Source of the DNA: Paenimyroides ummariense
GTDB taxonomy: Bacteria; Bacteroidota; Bacteroidia; Flavobacteriales; Flavobacteriaceae
Assembly: GCF_900115115.1 (NCBI RefSeq)
Contig: NZ_FOVI01000008.1
Span: 62,001 to 126,000 of the forward strand
Length of the DNA stretch: 64,000 nucleotides
Direction of reading: 5' to 3'
Shown here: one piece after another, positions 1 through 7,761 of the stretch
Numbering within the stretch: position 1 is the stretch's first letter
Layout of the letters: each line of letters begins with the position of its first letter
The notes under the pieces: generated by a model
What the model was told of the DNA's origin: nothing
The model's database searches: none
Seen by the model: the letters and a program-made list of their open reading frames with translations, nothing else
Position numbers and translations under genes: made by a program

Positions 1-769
1 TTTCTGCCAAAACCGCATCTCCTTGCAAACTGTTTTGTTTGAAATATCCCAAAGTAATTTCAGTATCGATTTTTGATAAGGCAATTAAACTATAAAAGTA
101 TGATGCCGATGACCAATCTGATTCTACCACAAAAGTATCATTTGTAAGCTTTTCTGTATGTGGAATTTTTATGATGTTATTTTCAAATTCGGCTTTAATT
201 CCTAATGATTGTAAAACCGAAAGCGTCATTTTTATGTAAGGAATTGATGTAATTTTGCCTTGTAATTGAATTTCGAGTCCGTTTGGTAAGCTTGATCCTA
301 TCAACATTAACGATGTAATGTACTGGCTGCTTACATTGGCATCAATCAAAACTTTATTGCCTTGGATTTTTTTTCCGATGATTTTTATCGGCGGAAAACC
401 CTCTTGGTTTAAATACGAAATATCGCTTCCTAACTGATTTAAAGCATCTACCAAAATTTTGATTGGTCGTTCGTGCATTCGGTTCGATCCTGAAATAACA
501 ACCTCTAAACCTTCTTGAATTGCGTAAAACGATGTTAAAAACCGCATAGCTGTACCTGCATGATACACATTGATTTCGCTTGATTTCCCAACTGACTGCA
601 AAGCATTTTTCATGACTTCGGAATCATCGGAATTCGACGCGTTTTCAATTTTTAAGTTAGGATATAACGCCTGAAGTAAAAGCAAACGGTTAGTTTCGGA
701 TTTTGATCCTGAAATGATGATTCCCTGATTGTTCTTTAATTCGCTCTTATTCAGCAAGATATCGTTCAT
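1..769 (-). CDS. aroA: 3-phosphoshikimate 1-carboxyvinyltransferase (EPSP synthase), C-terminus off the window
   Basis: Joins shikimate 3-phosphate and phosphoenolpyruvate in the sixth step of the shikimate pathway. The first 256 residues are present; the reading frame is open to base 1, so the C-terminal part, roughly a third or more, lies outside. Visible family signatures are the N-terminal SGSKSETNR segment that binds substrate phosphate, the AGTAMRF motif (family NAGTAxRF, with His-Ala in place of Asn-Ala), and a later SSQYITSLM stretch. Start is the ATG at 769. Another shikimate gene, the DAHP synthase/chorismate mutase fusion, lies 3 kb away on the same strand but not in the same operon. 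Confidence 0.9.
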   Translation of the reverse strand, partial: MNDILLNKSELKNNQGIIISGSKSETNRLLLLQALYPNLKIENASNSDDSEVMKNALQSVGKSSEINVYHAGTAMRFLTSFYAIQEGLEVVISGSNRMHERPIKILVDALNQLGSDISYLNQEGFPPIKIIGKKIQGNKVLIDANVSSQYITSLMLIGSSLPNGLEIQLQGKITSIPYIKMTLSVLQSLGIKAEFENNIIKIPHTEKLTNDTFVVESDWSSASYFYSLIALSKIDTEITLGYFKQNSLQGDAVLAE

Positions 770-811
770 AGTGTTTAGCCGCTTAATTCGATATCAAAAT
801 TACTAAACATT

Positions 812-845
812 ATAAAAAAAAATCGTGCGAATGTGCCCGATTTTC
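812..845 (-). terminator. Rho-independent terminator after the small barrel protein
   Basis: On the minus strand AAAATCG and GC arms pair around a six-base loop with one mismatch, and a run of T follows. It sits directly after the stop of the outer-membrane protein and before aroA. Confidence 0.65.
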
Positions 846-864
846 ATTTTTTATTTTCTGTAGA

Positions 865-1437
865 TTAGAAGTTTTTAGAAATACCGATGTTTACCGTTTT
901 TCCAAAATTAAAATCGAAACCAGATGATTTAACCTCAGGTGTAGTATCACTTTTCATAGCATTGTAATTAATTCCACCGATAGAAAAGTTTAAACCAAAA
1001 CTGTTTTTCATGTTAATAAACAAAGCCGGAGTTATACCTGCGTAAAATCCGTTAGATTTTACAGATGTAGTTGGTAAACCAGTCAGGGTAGTTTCTGCTT
1101 TTAGTGTTTGGTGACCTGCCGAAACATCTGCATAAACAGCGAATAGCTCGCTTAATGGTTTTGCATAACGGTAAAATGCCCCAATTTTAAAACCGTTTGT
1201 TTTGTATTCGGTTGTACCTTGCTCTTCTTTTGATCCTAAAATTGAGGTTTGTAAACCAACAGTCATATTTTCATTAAATTGGTAACCAACCGTGGGAGAA
1301 AATTCAAAAGAGTTTGATTTGTTATCTCCTACTTTATCAGAAGAAAATCCAACATTACCACCCACTAAAATAGTTCCTTCTTGCGCATTTGCCATACCAG
1401 TTATAGCAAGTACCAACATTAACATAATTTTTTTCAT
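865..1437 (-). CDS. Small outer-membrane beta-barrel protein
   Basis: 190 residues with a clear signal peptide ending in ANAQ at about residue 19. The rest consists of alternating-polarity strands (for example FKIGAFYRYA, FGLNFSIGGI) and ends in phenylalanine, the usual last residue of proteins folded by the Bam complex. This fits the outer-membrane beta-barrel family common in Flavobacteria, which is often annotated as porin-like. No substrate can be read from the sequence. It is transcribed alone, with a TAAATTTG promoter-like box about 25 bases upstream and a hairpin terminator downstream. Confidence 0.75.
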   Translation of the reverse strand: MKKIMLMLVLAITGMANAQEGTILVGGNVGFSSDKVGDNKSNSFEFSPTVGYQFNENMTVGLQTSILGSKEEQGTTEYKTNGFKIGAFYRYAKPLSELFAVYADVSAGHQTLKAETTLTGLPTTSVKSNGFYAGITPALFINMKNSFGLNFSIGGINYNAMKSDTTPEVKSSGFDFNFGKTVNIGISKNF

Positions 1438-1460
1438 TATTCTTTTCTTTAAATTCGGTG

Positions 1461-1468
1461 CAAATTTA
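1461..1468 (-). promoter_or_regulatory. Candidate -7 box (TAAATTTG) for the small barrel gene
   Basis: Matches the Bacteroidota TAnnTTTG consensus on the minus strand, 24 bases upstream of the start codon at 1437. No good TTG -33 element is seen at the expected spacing, so support is partial. Confidence 0.4.
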
Positions 1469-1578
1469 TTCGCTTTTTTAAAAAAGCTGTTATTTTTTTA
1501 GTGTTTACGGTGTAAAATAGCATGTTTATAGTACTGCTCACCTAAAACGTACCGCTTTTAAAGTAAAAAATAAACCCT

Positions 1579-1905
1579 TTATTTTAGTTTTTCGTTGTTA
1601 TGATGGCGGTCGTGATCGCGGTTGCTTTTTAAATCCATTTTTTTATCGAAGGCTTCCTGTAAATTTACTCCCGTTTGATTTGCCAAACATAAAACCACAA
1701 AAACAACATCGGCTAATTCTTCGCCCAAATCTTTGTTTTTATCGCTTTCTTTTTCTGACTGTTCGCCGTATCTTCGGGCAATGATACGAGCCACCTCACC
1801 TACTTCTTCGGTAAGTTGCGCCATATTGGTTAATTCGTTAAAATAGCGAACACCGTGTTCTTTTATCCAATTGTCAACATTTAGTTGTGCGTTTTTAATA
1901 TCCAT
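1579..1905 (-). CDS. MazG-like nucleotide pyrophosphohydrolase
   Basis: 108-residue single-domain protein of the MazG/iMazG superfamily, which hydrolyses nucleoside triphosphates to monophosphates and removes aberrant nucleotides. The metal-binding glutamates are visible: EEVGE at residues 33-37 and the ExxD pair E63/D66 in DLGEELADV. It is half the length of E. coli MazG, as is normal for the single-domain family. It is the last gene of a compact operon; its ATG overlaps the stop of the preceding small membrane protein by one base. The His- and Asp-rich tail after residue 93 is unusual and of unknown function. Confidence 0.85.
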   Translation of the reverse strand: MDIKNAQLNVDNWIKEHGVRYFNELTNMAQLTEEVGEVARIIARRYGEQSEKESDKNKDLGEELADVVFVVLCLANQTGVNLQEAFDKKMDLKSNRDHDRHHNNEKLK

Positions 1906-2099
1906 TATACTTTTTTATTTTTTTGAGAAATCCACTTTTTTATATTTCTGATGATAAAATAGTCAAAAACTGACATTCCCAACATCCAAATAATAACAAA
2001 TTTCCAATCTATTGATGAATTTCCAAAGTAGCTTACTAAAATTCCAGCTATAAAATATATGATCAATGCCCCAATTATATAACTTACACGTTCTTTCAT
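1905..2099 (-). CDS. Small two-helix membrane protein, unknown function
   Basis: 64 residues. Two hydrophobic segments (about residues 7-25 and 33-50) are separated by a short polar turn, and the C-terminus is lysine-rich (IKKWISQKNKKV), suggesting both ends face the cytoplasm. I do not recognise the family. It overlaps the upstream small membrane gene by four bases and the MazG-like gene by one base, which argues for translational coupling and a real gene rather than a chance frame. Confidence 0.6.
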   Translation of the reverse strand: MKERVSYIIGALIIYFIAGILVSYFGNSSIDWKFVIIWMLGMSVFDYFIIRNIKKWISQKNKKV

Positions 2100-2287
2100 C
2101 TTTTAAAAATTTTAGGTTTGATAAATTGATCAAACAACATGATTAGTAATATAAAGATAATAAATTTACCTATTAAATTATACCAGCATAATTCTTCGCC
2201 GTTTAGGGCACATTGTATTTCGTTGTAACTCATTAAAAACGAAATTACAATATATATTAAGGTATATAAAAGGATTTTTTTTAGCAT
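2096..2287 (-). CDS. Small two-helix membrane protein, unknown function
   Basis: 63 residues with hydrophobic segments at about residues 4-19 and 38-54 and a basic tail (KPKIFKR). The region between them contains two cysteines (CALNGEELCW) that could form a periplasmic disulfide if that loop is outside; this is inference. The start overlaps the last base of dtd and the stop overlaps the next small membrane gene. No homologue is recognised. The matching topology with its neighbour suggests a pair acting together. Confidence 0.6.
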   Translation of the reverse strand: MLKKILLYTLIYIVISFLMSYNEIQCALNGEELCWYNLIGKFIIFILLIMLFDQFIKPKIFKR

Positions 2288-2739
2288 TACTCTTTATTCT
2301 TTGTATCGATTATAATTGTAACAGGACCATCGTTTAGCAAACTTACTTTCATATCTGCACCAAATTGCCCGGTTTGAACTTTTTTTCCTATTGATTTTTC
2401 CATTGATGCAACAAAAGCTTCGTATAAAGGAATGGCGATAGTTGGTTTTGATGCTTTTAGATAGGAAGGTCGGTTTCCTTTTTTGGTTGATGCATGCAAT
2501 GTAAACTGACTTACTACAATGATATCGCCCTTTACATCTTGAACCGATTTATTTATTACTTCGTTTTCATCTTTAAAAATTCGAAGTTGTACAATTTTTG
2601 CGGTTAACCAATCAATATCCTCTTGTGTATCGGCATCTTCAATTCCTACTAAAATCAACAATCCTAAACCAATATCGGCAACTTTTTCGTTGCTTATAGT
2701 TACAGATGCCTGCGAAACACGTTGTATTACTGCTTTCAT
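2287..2739 (-). CDS. dtd: D-aminoacyl-tRNA deacylase
   Basis: 150 residues, the standard DTD length. It removes D-amino acids (and glycine mischarged on tRNA-Ala) from tRNA in the cytoplasm. Both catalytic signatures are present: SQFTL at residues 77-81 and NDGPVT at 136-141, the cross-subunit Gly-Pro motif of the dimer active site. Its ATG overlaps the rsgA stop by four bases, so it is translated as part of the rsgA operon. Confidence 0.95.
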   Translation of the reverse strand: MKAVIQRVSQASVTISNEKVADIGLGLLILVGIEDADTQEDIDWLTAKIVQLRIFKDENEVINKSVQDVKGDIIVVSQFTLHASTKKGNRPSYLKASKPTIAIPLYEAFVASMEKSIGKKVQTGQFGADMKVSLLNDGPVTIIIDTKNKE

Positions 2740-3704
2740 TCTACATCGGGATTTCTACCGTTTCCATAAGCATCTGTTCGGTAATTATCTTCATCGCCAT
2801 CTAAAATCTGAATGTAACTTTTGTAGCGCGACCATGGAATTTCATCAGCATCTAACGCATCTTTCACCGCGCAATGAGGTTCTTCGCGATGCAAACAGTT
2901 ATTAAACTTGCATTGATCTTTCAGTTTGAAAAATTCCGGAAAATAATCGCCCACTTCCTGTGGTTCCATATCAACAATACCAAAACCACGAATTCCGGGT
3001 GTATCAATAATTTTTGCGTTAAAACTTAAATCGTACATTTCGGCAAACGTTGTGGTATGCTGACCTTGCTGATGTTGTTCTGATATTTCTTTGGTCTTTA
3101 AATTCAAACCAGGTTCCAACGCATTTACCAATGTTGATTTCCCAACACCCGAATGACCTGTGAACATAGAAACTTTATCAATCATTTCGGCTTTCAATTT
3201 ATCCAAACCTTTCCCTTCGGCAGCCGATACACGCAAACATTTGTATCCTATTTTATCATAAATATATTGCAGATACAATTGATCGTTCAATGTTTCTTCA
3301 GAAAAAGTATCTACTTTATTAAAAACCAAAACCGCTTCAATACCATACGCTTCGGCAGTTACCAGCAATCGATCAATAAAACTTGTAGTCGTAACCGGAT
3401 TATCAATTGTAACCAGAATAAAAAGTACATCGATATTTGTTGCAATGATATGCACCTGTTTTGACAGATTTACCGACTTGCGAATTAGGTAATTTTTGCG
3501 TTCGTGAATGTTGGTGATAACGCCCGTAACTACATCTGCCGTGGTATCCAAATCAAAATCTACCTTATCGCCAACGGCAATTGGGTTGGTACTTTTAATA
3601 CCTTTAATTCTGAATTTACCTTTAATTCTACACTCAAAAAACTCGTTAATATCAGCTTTTACGGTGTACCAGCTTCCTGTAGATTTATAAACAATTCCTG
3701 TCAT
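2736..3704 (-). CDS. rsgA: Ribosome small-subunit-dependent GTPase A
   Basis: 322-residue late 30S maturation factor. An N-terminal OB fold (1-70) is followed by a circularly permuted GTPase in which the G4 motif NKVD (129-132) precedes the P-loop GHSGVGKST (183-191) and DTPG (234-237). The C-terminal zinc site is C265, C270, H272 and C278. The gene begins six bases after the DAHP synthase fusion and overlaps dtd by four, placing a translation-quality gene pair in one transcript with aromatic amino-acid synthesis. Confidence 0.95.
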   Translation of the reverse strand: MTGIVYKSTGSWYTVKADINEFFECRIKGKFRIKGIKSTNPIAVGDKVDFDLDTTADVVTGVITNIHERKNYLIRKSVNLSKQVHIIATNIDVLFILVTIDNPVTTTSFIDRLLVTAEAYGIEAVLVFNKVDTFSEETLNDQLYLQYIYDKIGYKCLRVSAAEGKGLDKLKAEMIDKVSMFTGHSGVGKSTLVNALEPGLNLKTKEISEQHQQGQHTTTFAEMYDLSFNAKIIDTPGIRGFGIVDMEPQEVGDYFPEFFKLKDQCKFNNCLHREEPHCAVKDALDADEIPWSRYKSYIQILDGDEDNYRTDAYGNGRNPDVE

Positions 3705-3710
3705 TCACTT

Positions 3711-4793
3711 TTATTTTCTATTGATAATATGGTCTTGCCTTGTAATACTTTCATCGTGAATTGCCTTGAACAATGAGGTGATAAAAGCTTCGCCCAATTT
3801 ATTTTCTTTGCCTTCGCGACGCATTTTTATAAGAACTTCCTGCCAACGTTCGGGTTGTAAAACAGCTACGTTTTTTGCTTTTTTAAGCAAGCCTATTTCG
3901 TCGGCAATCTGCATTCTGTCGCGCAATAGTTTTAAAATCTGTGTATCAATTTCATCGATTTTTGTTCGAAACATGTTCATTTCGTGTACATACGAATCTT
4001 CTAAATTCAGCGAATCGCGCAATACCAGATTCGATAATATTTCTTGTAATTGATTTGGAGTTACTTGTTGGGCAGCATCGCTCCAAGCCAAATCGGGCGT
4101 GCAATGCGTTTCAATCATCAAGCCATCGAAATTTAAATCCAAAGCTTTTTGAGCAACCTGTTGAATTAAGTCTCGATTTCCAGTAATATGTGACGGATCA
4201 TTAATCAGCGGAATTTCCGGAAAACGAATCTGCAAATCAATCGGAATCTGCCATTCGGGTTTGTTACGATATTTTATCTTTTCGTAGCTTGAAAATCCAC
4301 GATGAATAAATCCCAACTTATCGATTCCTGCATTTTGCAAACGTTCAAAACCACCAATCCATAAACTTAAATCGGGATTTACCGGATTTTTTATGAAAAC
4401 AATTTTATCGGTTCCTTTCAATGCATCGGCAATTTCCTGAACAGCAAAAGGGTTCACGGTTGTGCGTGCACCAATCCACAAAACATCGATTTCGTGTGCC
4501 AATGCCAACTCCACATGTTCTGCAGTAGCAACTTCGGTAGCCAAAAGCATTCCGGTTTCTGTCTTAACCTGCTGCAACCATTTTAAACCTATAGCACCAA
4601 CACCTTCAAACCCACCCGGACGCGTTCTTGGTTTCCAGATTCCTGCCCGATAAATGGTCGCCTGATCTTTAATACCATGAGCAATTTCCAGCACCTGATC
4701 CGGAGTTTCGGCACTGCACGGACCCGCGATTATCAAAGGTTTGTTACCCGATAATTGCTTAAACCACAAAGCTTTTTCGCTTACTTTCGTCAT
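3711..4793 (-). CDS. Bifunctional 3-deoxy-7-phosphoheptulonate synthase / chorismate mutase type II
   Basis: 360-residue fusion. Residues about 1-260 are a DAHP synthase (first step of the shikimate pathway, condensing phosphoenolpyruvate and erythrose 4-phosphate) with the GPCSAET loop at 24-30 and the WKPRTRPGGFEG segment. Residues about 270-350 are an AroQ-type helical chorismate mutase (RTKIDEIDTQILKLLRDR...). The mutase domain may also act as the allosteric sensor of the synthase, as in other type Ibeta fusions. It is the first gene of the six-gene operon that continues through rsgA to the MazG-like gene. Confidence 0.93.
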   Translation of the reverse strand: MTKVSEKALWFKQLSGNKPLIIAGPCSAETPDQVLEIAHGIKDQATIYRAGIWKPRTRPGGFEGVGAIGLKWLQQVKTETGMLLATEVATAEHVELALAHEIDVLWIGARTTVNPFAVQEIADALKGTDKIVFIKNPVNPDLSLWIGGFERLQNAGIDKLGFIHRGFSSYEKIKYRNKPEWQIPIDLQIRFPEIPLINDPSHITGNRDLIQQVAQKALDLNFDGLMIETHCTPDLAWSDAAQQVTPNQLQEILSNLVLRDSLNLEDSYVHEMNMFRTKIDEIDTQILKLLRDRMQIADEIGLLKKAKNVAVLQPERWQEVLIKMRREGKENKLGEAFITSLFKAIHDESITRQDHIINRK

Positions 4794-4865
4794 ACCGCAA
4801 ATTTACAGATATTTCAGTAATATTATTAATTATTTAAAATGTAATATTCACTTATGATTTTATTT

Positions 4866-4901
4866 AAAAACCCCAACAAAGTTTAATACTTTACTGGGGT
4901 T
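4866..4901 (-). terminator. Rho-independent terminator after the T9SS protein
   Basis: AACCCCA and ACAAAGT arms pair with ACTTT and TGGGGTT around a short AT loop; read on the minus strand the stem is followed by a run of T. It lies between the T9SS gene and the DAHP synthase operon. Confidence 0.7.
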
Positions 4902-4931
4902 GAATCATTAAAAAATATTTAAAATGTTTCA

Positions 4932-5867
4932 CTATTTTTTAACCACTTTTTTTACAGCCGTACCTAGGTTGGTTTTAACATGAAACATATACGTACCTAC
5001 CGCTAAATCTGAAATATTCAATTGTATTTCGTTTTTGTGATTATAGTTTTGTGACTTTACATTTTTTCCGTTTATATCATAAACTTCTATCTGCTCAACA
5101 CCAATGTTTTCTTTGTTGGTTATAATAACAACATCCGTTGCAGGATTTGGAAACACATTAAATTTCGACGCTAAAAATTCATCTACATTCAAATAAGAAG
5201 GTAATGCAGGAATTGCAGAAATTTTCATATTGTCCAGTTTAAATGATATTAATGAAGGAGTATTAGGAGACATAAAGTAACCACTCACCATTAATTGATA
5301 AGGCTCTCCTATGGAACTCTTCTTATCTGCTCTGTTTGAATATCCTGGAATATATTGATAAAATGTGTTTGTGTTATAGTCTATAAAAATTTCAACTTTA
5401 ATCCAACTATTATTGTAAGGAACGGTTGTTTTATCAGCACCAGCACTAAATTGATTAAAGCCTGGTGTATTTTTGAAACTAAAAGCTACCTGATAAAGAA
5501 AGTAGGATCCTGATTGAAGTCCATTGTTAGTTGCTTGTACTTCAAATTCTAACTTTAAAATATTATTGCTTTTGTTACGGGTATTCCATAAAACATCAAT
5601 ACTTTCTTGAGTAGCTTGTTCATGAGTACTACCAAATGTACCTCCAACCCAACCTACTGCCATCATATAACCCCTACCAGATTCAGGAACGATTTGTATT
5701 TGTCCATGAGCATTTTCTACATACCAACCACCATAGCCAGGAGTTGCACCTGTAGGATCGTTACTTAATAAACCAACGGGGTGATTATCAAAATCATCAC
5801 TCCACAATACTTGCGCATTTGTTGATTGAAAAGCAATTAAAAATAAAATAATGTAAAGATTTTTCAT
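4932..5867 (-). CDS. Secreted protein with type IX secretion C-terminal sorting domain
   Basis: 311 residues. A signal peptide (1-19, ending NAQ) exports it through Sec. The C-terminal 75 residues are a type A T9SS sorting domain: VFPNPATD, then VYDINGK, LAVGTYMF and a basic KKVVKK end. The middle (about 20-215) has alternating strands and begins LWSDDFDNHPVG, typical of LamG/concanavalin-like jelly-roll modules found at the start of secreted flavobacterial proteins. No catalytic residues are evident, so an adhesive or carbohydrate-binding role is possible but unproven. It depends on the T9SS machinery, of which PorT is encoded in this window. Confidence 0.8.
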   Translation of the reverse strand: MKNLYIILFLIAFQSTNAQVLWSDDFDNHPVGLLSNDPTGATPGYGGWYVENAHGQIQIVPESGRGYMMAVGWVGGTFGSTHEQATQESIDVLWNTRNKSNNILKLEFEVQATNNGLQSGSYFLYQVAFSFKNTPGFNQFSAGADKTTVPYNNSWIKVEIFIDYNTNTFYQYIPGYSNRADKKSSIGEPYQLMVSGYFMSPNTPSLISFKLDNMKISAIPALPSYLNVDEFLASKFNVFPNPATDVVIITNKENIGVEQIEVYDINGKNVKSQNYNHKNEIQLNISDLAVGTYMFHVKTNLGTAVKKVVKK

Positions 5868-5914
5868 AAGAATTATTTTTTGGTCTTAACCTATACAAGA
5901 TAAGATAAAACAAA

Positions 5915-5942
5915 TTGTATTACAAAAAAATAGTTACTTTTG
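5915..5942 (+). promoter_or_regulatory. gldA promoter (TTG ... TACTTTTG)
   Basis: TTG at 5915-5917, a 17-base spacer and TACTTTTG at 5935-5942 fit the Bacteroidota sigma-A pattern. Transcription would begin just before the ATG at 5961, which supports that start over the in-frame ATG at 5940, since the latter lies inside the -7 box. Confidence 0.6.
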
Positions 5943-5960
5943 TGTAAAACAAGAAATTCT

Positions 5961-6857
5961 ATGTCGATAGAAGTACAAAATATCTCTAAAAATTACGGAA
6001 CGCAAAAGGCGTTAGATACCATTGATTTTAAAATTAACAAAGGGGAAATTGTCGGTTTTCTGGGTCCGAATGGTGCCGGAAAATCAACCTTAATGAAAAT
6101 TTTAACCACGTATATTGAAGCCGATAGCGGTACCGCAATTGTGAATGGTTTTAATGTGAACACGCACCCGAAAGAAGTTCAAAAGTCTATTGGCTATTTG
6201 CCCGAACACAATCCGCTTTATTTAGATTTATACGTTCGTGAATATTTGGCATTTAATGCCGATGTTTATAAGGTTGACAAAAAACGTATTGAAGAAGTGA
6301 TACAGCTTACCGGTTTAACACCCGAAGCTCACAAGAAAATAGGACAATTATCAAAAGGATACCGTCAGCGTGTTGGTTTGGCTACGGCTTTATTGCACGA
6401 TCCGGAAGTGTTGATTTTAGATGAACCTACTACAGGATTGGATCCGAACCAGCTGACCGAAATTCGTGATTTGATTAAAAACATTGGGAAAGATAAAACC
6501 GTTTTTTTATCGACCCATATTATGCAGGAAGTTGAGGCAATCTGTGACCGAGTGATTATTATTAAAAGCGGAGTTATTGTTGCCGATAATAAATTGCAAC
6601 AGATGTTTAGCAATGAAAACGATCAGGTTATTGAAATTGAATTTGATTTAAAAATTGAAGAAGAATTTATTAAGCGTTTGCCAAACTTAAAATCGTTCCA
6701 CAACATACACGATATGCAGTGGGAACTTATTTTTAATGCCGATACAGATATGCGCCCTGCCCTTTTTGATTTTGCTAAAGAATTAGATGTAAAGATTTTA
6801 TCTATGCAGCTTAAAAATAAAAATCTGGAAACTATTTTTAGAGAGAAGACGTTGTAA
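5961..6857 (+). CDS. gldA: Gliding motility ABC transporter ATP-binding protein
   Basis: 298 residues, matching GldA length. ATPase subunit that works with GldF and GldG and is needed for gliding in Flavobacterium johnsoniae. Walker A GPNGAGKST is at 35-43, the signature LSKGYRQR at 130-137 and Walker B LILDEP at 151-156; the C-terminal ~80 residues are the usual ABC-2 regulatory tail. gldFG are not adjacent, as in F. johnsoniae. The start at 5961 (MSIEVQ) is chosen because the upstream in-frame ATG overlaps the promoter. Confidence 0.88.
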   Translation: MSIEVQNISKNYGTQKALDTIDFKINKGEIVGFLGPNGAGKSTLMKILTTYIEADSGTAIVNGFNVNTHPKEVQKSIGYLPEHNPLYLDLYVREYLAFNADVYKVDKKRIEEVIQLTGLTPEAHKKIGQLSKGYRQRVGLATALLHDPEVLILDEPTTGLDPNQLTEIRDLIKNIGKDKTVFLSTHIMQEVEAICDRVIIIKSGVIVADNKLQQMFSNENDQVIEIEFDLKIEEEFIKRLPNLKSFHNIHDMQWELIFNADTDMRPALFDFAKELDVKILSMQLKNKNLETIFREKTL

Positions 6858-6865
6858 TGTTCTAT

Positions 6866-6912
6866 GTTATAAGTTTTAGGTTCTATGAAACTTACAACCT
6901 AAAACTTATAAC
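6866..6912. terminator. Perfect 17-bp palindrome between convergent genes
   Basis: Bases 6866-6882 are the exact reverse complement of 6896-6912 with a 13-base loop. It lies between gldA and the convergent lipoprotein gene and can act as a two-way terminator, although the flanking T runs are weak. The arm is AT-rich and lacks the GC core of a normal terminator. Confidence 0.5.
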
Positions 6913-6918
6913 TAAAAA

Positions 6919-7650
6919 CTATTTATAAATCACCTTTCCAGTATATAAACGTTCAATTTTTACAGTATCGGGTTTGTTGTACACATAAATATTTCCGACA
7001 GATGCAATAACTCCCTCTAATTTATTTTTTGCAAAAACATGAATATTCTGATTGCTGCGGTGGTACGATAAAACGGTTTTGGCGGTAAGATTTTTAGCAT
7101 CAACTGATCCATTGGCGCCGTATAATTTTACATCCAGAACATTGGTTTTTCCTTTTAAAATAAAGTTTCCTACCTGATTATCTTCAACAGTTACAGAATT
7201 GTTATTTAGTTTTAAATTAAAGTTGGTTGATGCACTTTCTTCATTGGGAATACTTGTCAGCAGATATAAATTTGGATAACGAAGCGTATCATTCGAAACT
7301 ACATTAAACTGCGTGCGAGAATTGATTCTTCTTAGGTTTGGAGTATAAATTTTTAAAACAGCGGTTTCATGGCTTTTAAGCATTTGACACGAAATTTCGT
7401 TTTTTATTGTAAGGATCGAATCTTTAACTTCAAATGAAATTGCTTCAATTCTGTTTTCAAACGATTGAATTTCCATTTTAAAAGTGGTATTCGGAATAAT
7501 TTCTGCAGAAACATTCATTGGAATATCAACGGTATGAAATCCTGATAACTGATGTTGCTGCGAAACGGCATCGCCTTTTTTAGAAAAACAAGCATCTTCA
7601 CCAGCGCATCCGGCAATTATCAATAACAATAAAACGATACTTTTTTTCAT
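6919..7650 (-). CDS. Head-GIN-domain (DUF2807) lipoprotein
   Basis: 243 residues from the ATG at 7650; the longer frame to 7692 would bury the signal peptide. Signal peptide II with lipobox LIIAGC places it in the membrane. The protein is a right-handed beta-helix-like series of short strands with SV..., NFILKGKTN, DVKLYGANGSVDAKNL and ASVGNIYVYNKP elements typical of DUF2807 ('head GIN' putative auto-transporter adhesin domain). The molecular function of the family is not established. It is monocistronic and convergent with gldA. Confidence 0.75.
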   Translation of the reverse strand: MKKSIVLLLLIIAGCAGEDACFSKKGDAVSQQHQLSGFHTVDIPMNVSAEIIPNTTFKMEIQSFENRIEAISFEVKDSILTIKNEISCQMLKSHETAVLKIYTPNLRRINSRTQFNVVSNDTLRYPNLYLLTSIPNEESASTNFNLKLNNNSVTVEDNQVGNFILKGKTNVLDVKLYGANGSVDAKNLTAKTVLSYHRSNQNIHVFAKNKLEGVIASVGNIYVYNKPDTVKIERLYTGKVIYK

Positions 7651-7683
7651 AATTCTATTTCTATTTGTAAACGCTGAATTTAT

Positions 7684-7722
7684 TTTAACCACAGATTACA
7701 CTAAATATCACAGATTACAATT
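7684..7722. repeat. Short repeated CACAGATTACA motif upstream of the head-GIN gene
   Basis: CACAGATTACA occurs at 7687-7697 and again at 7709-7719. This kind of AACCACAGATTACAC segment recurs between genes in flavobacterial genomes; here it separates the PagL-like gene from the lipoprotein start. No function is evident. Confidence 0.35.
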
Positions 7723-7761
7723 AAAATCAGGCGCTAAAAACCTTAAACTTTAAACTTTAAA

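Noticed and set aside
4932..5867. Secreted glycoside hydrolase
   Set aside because: The jelly-roll-like domain lacks visible catalytic Glu/Asp motifs; only a binding or adhesive role can be suggested.
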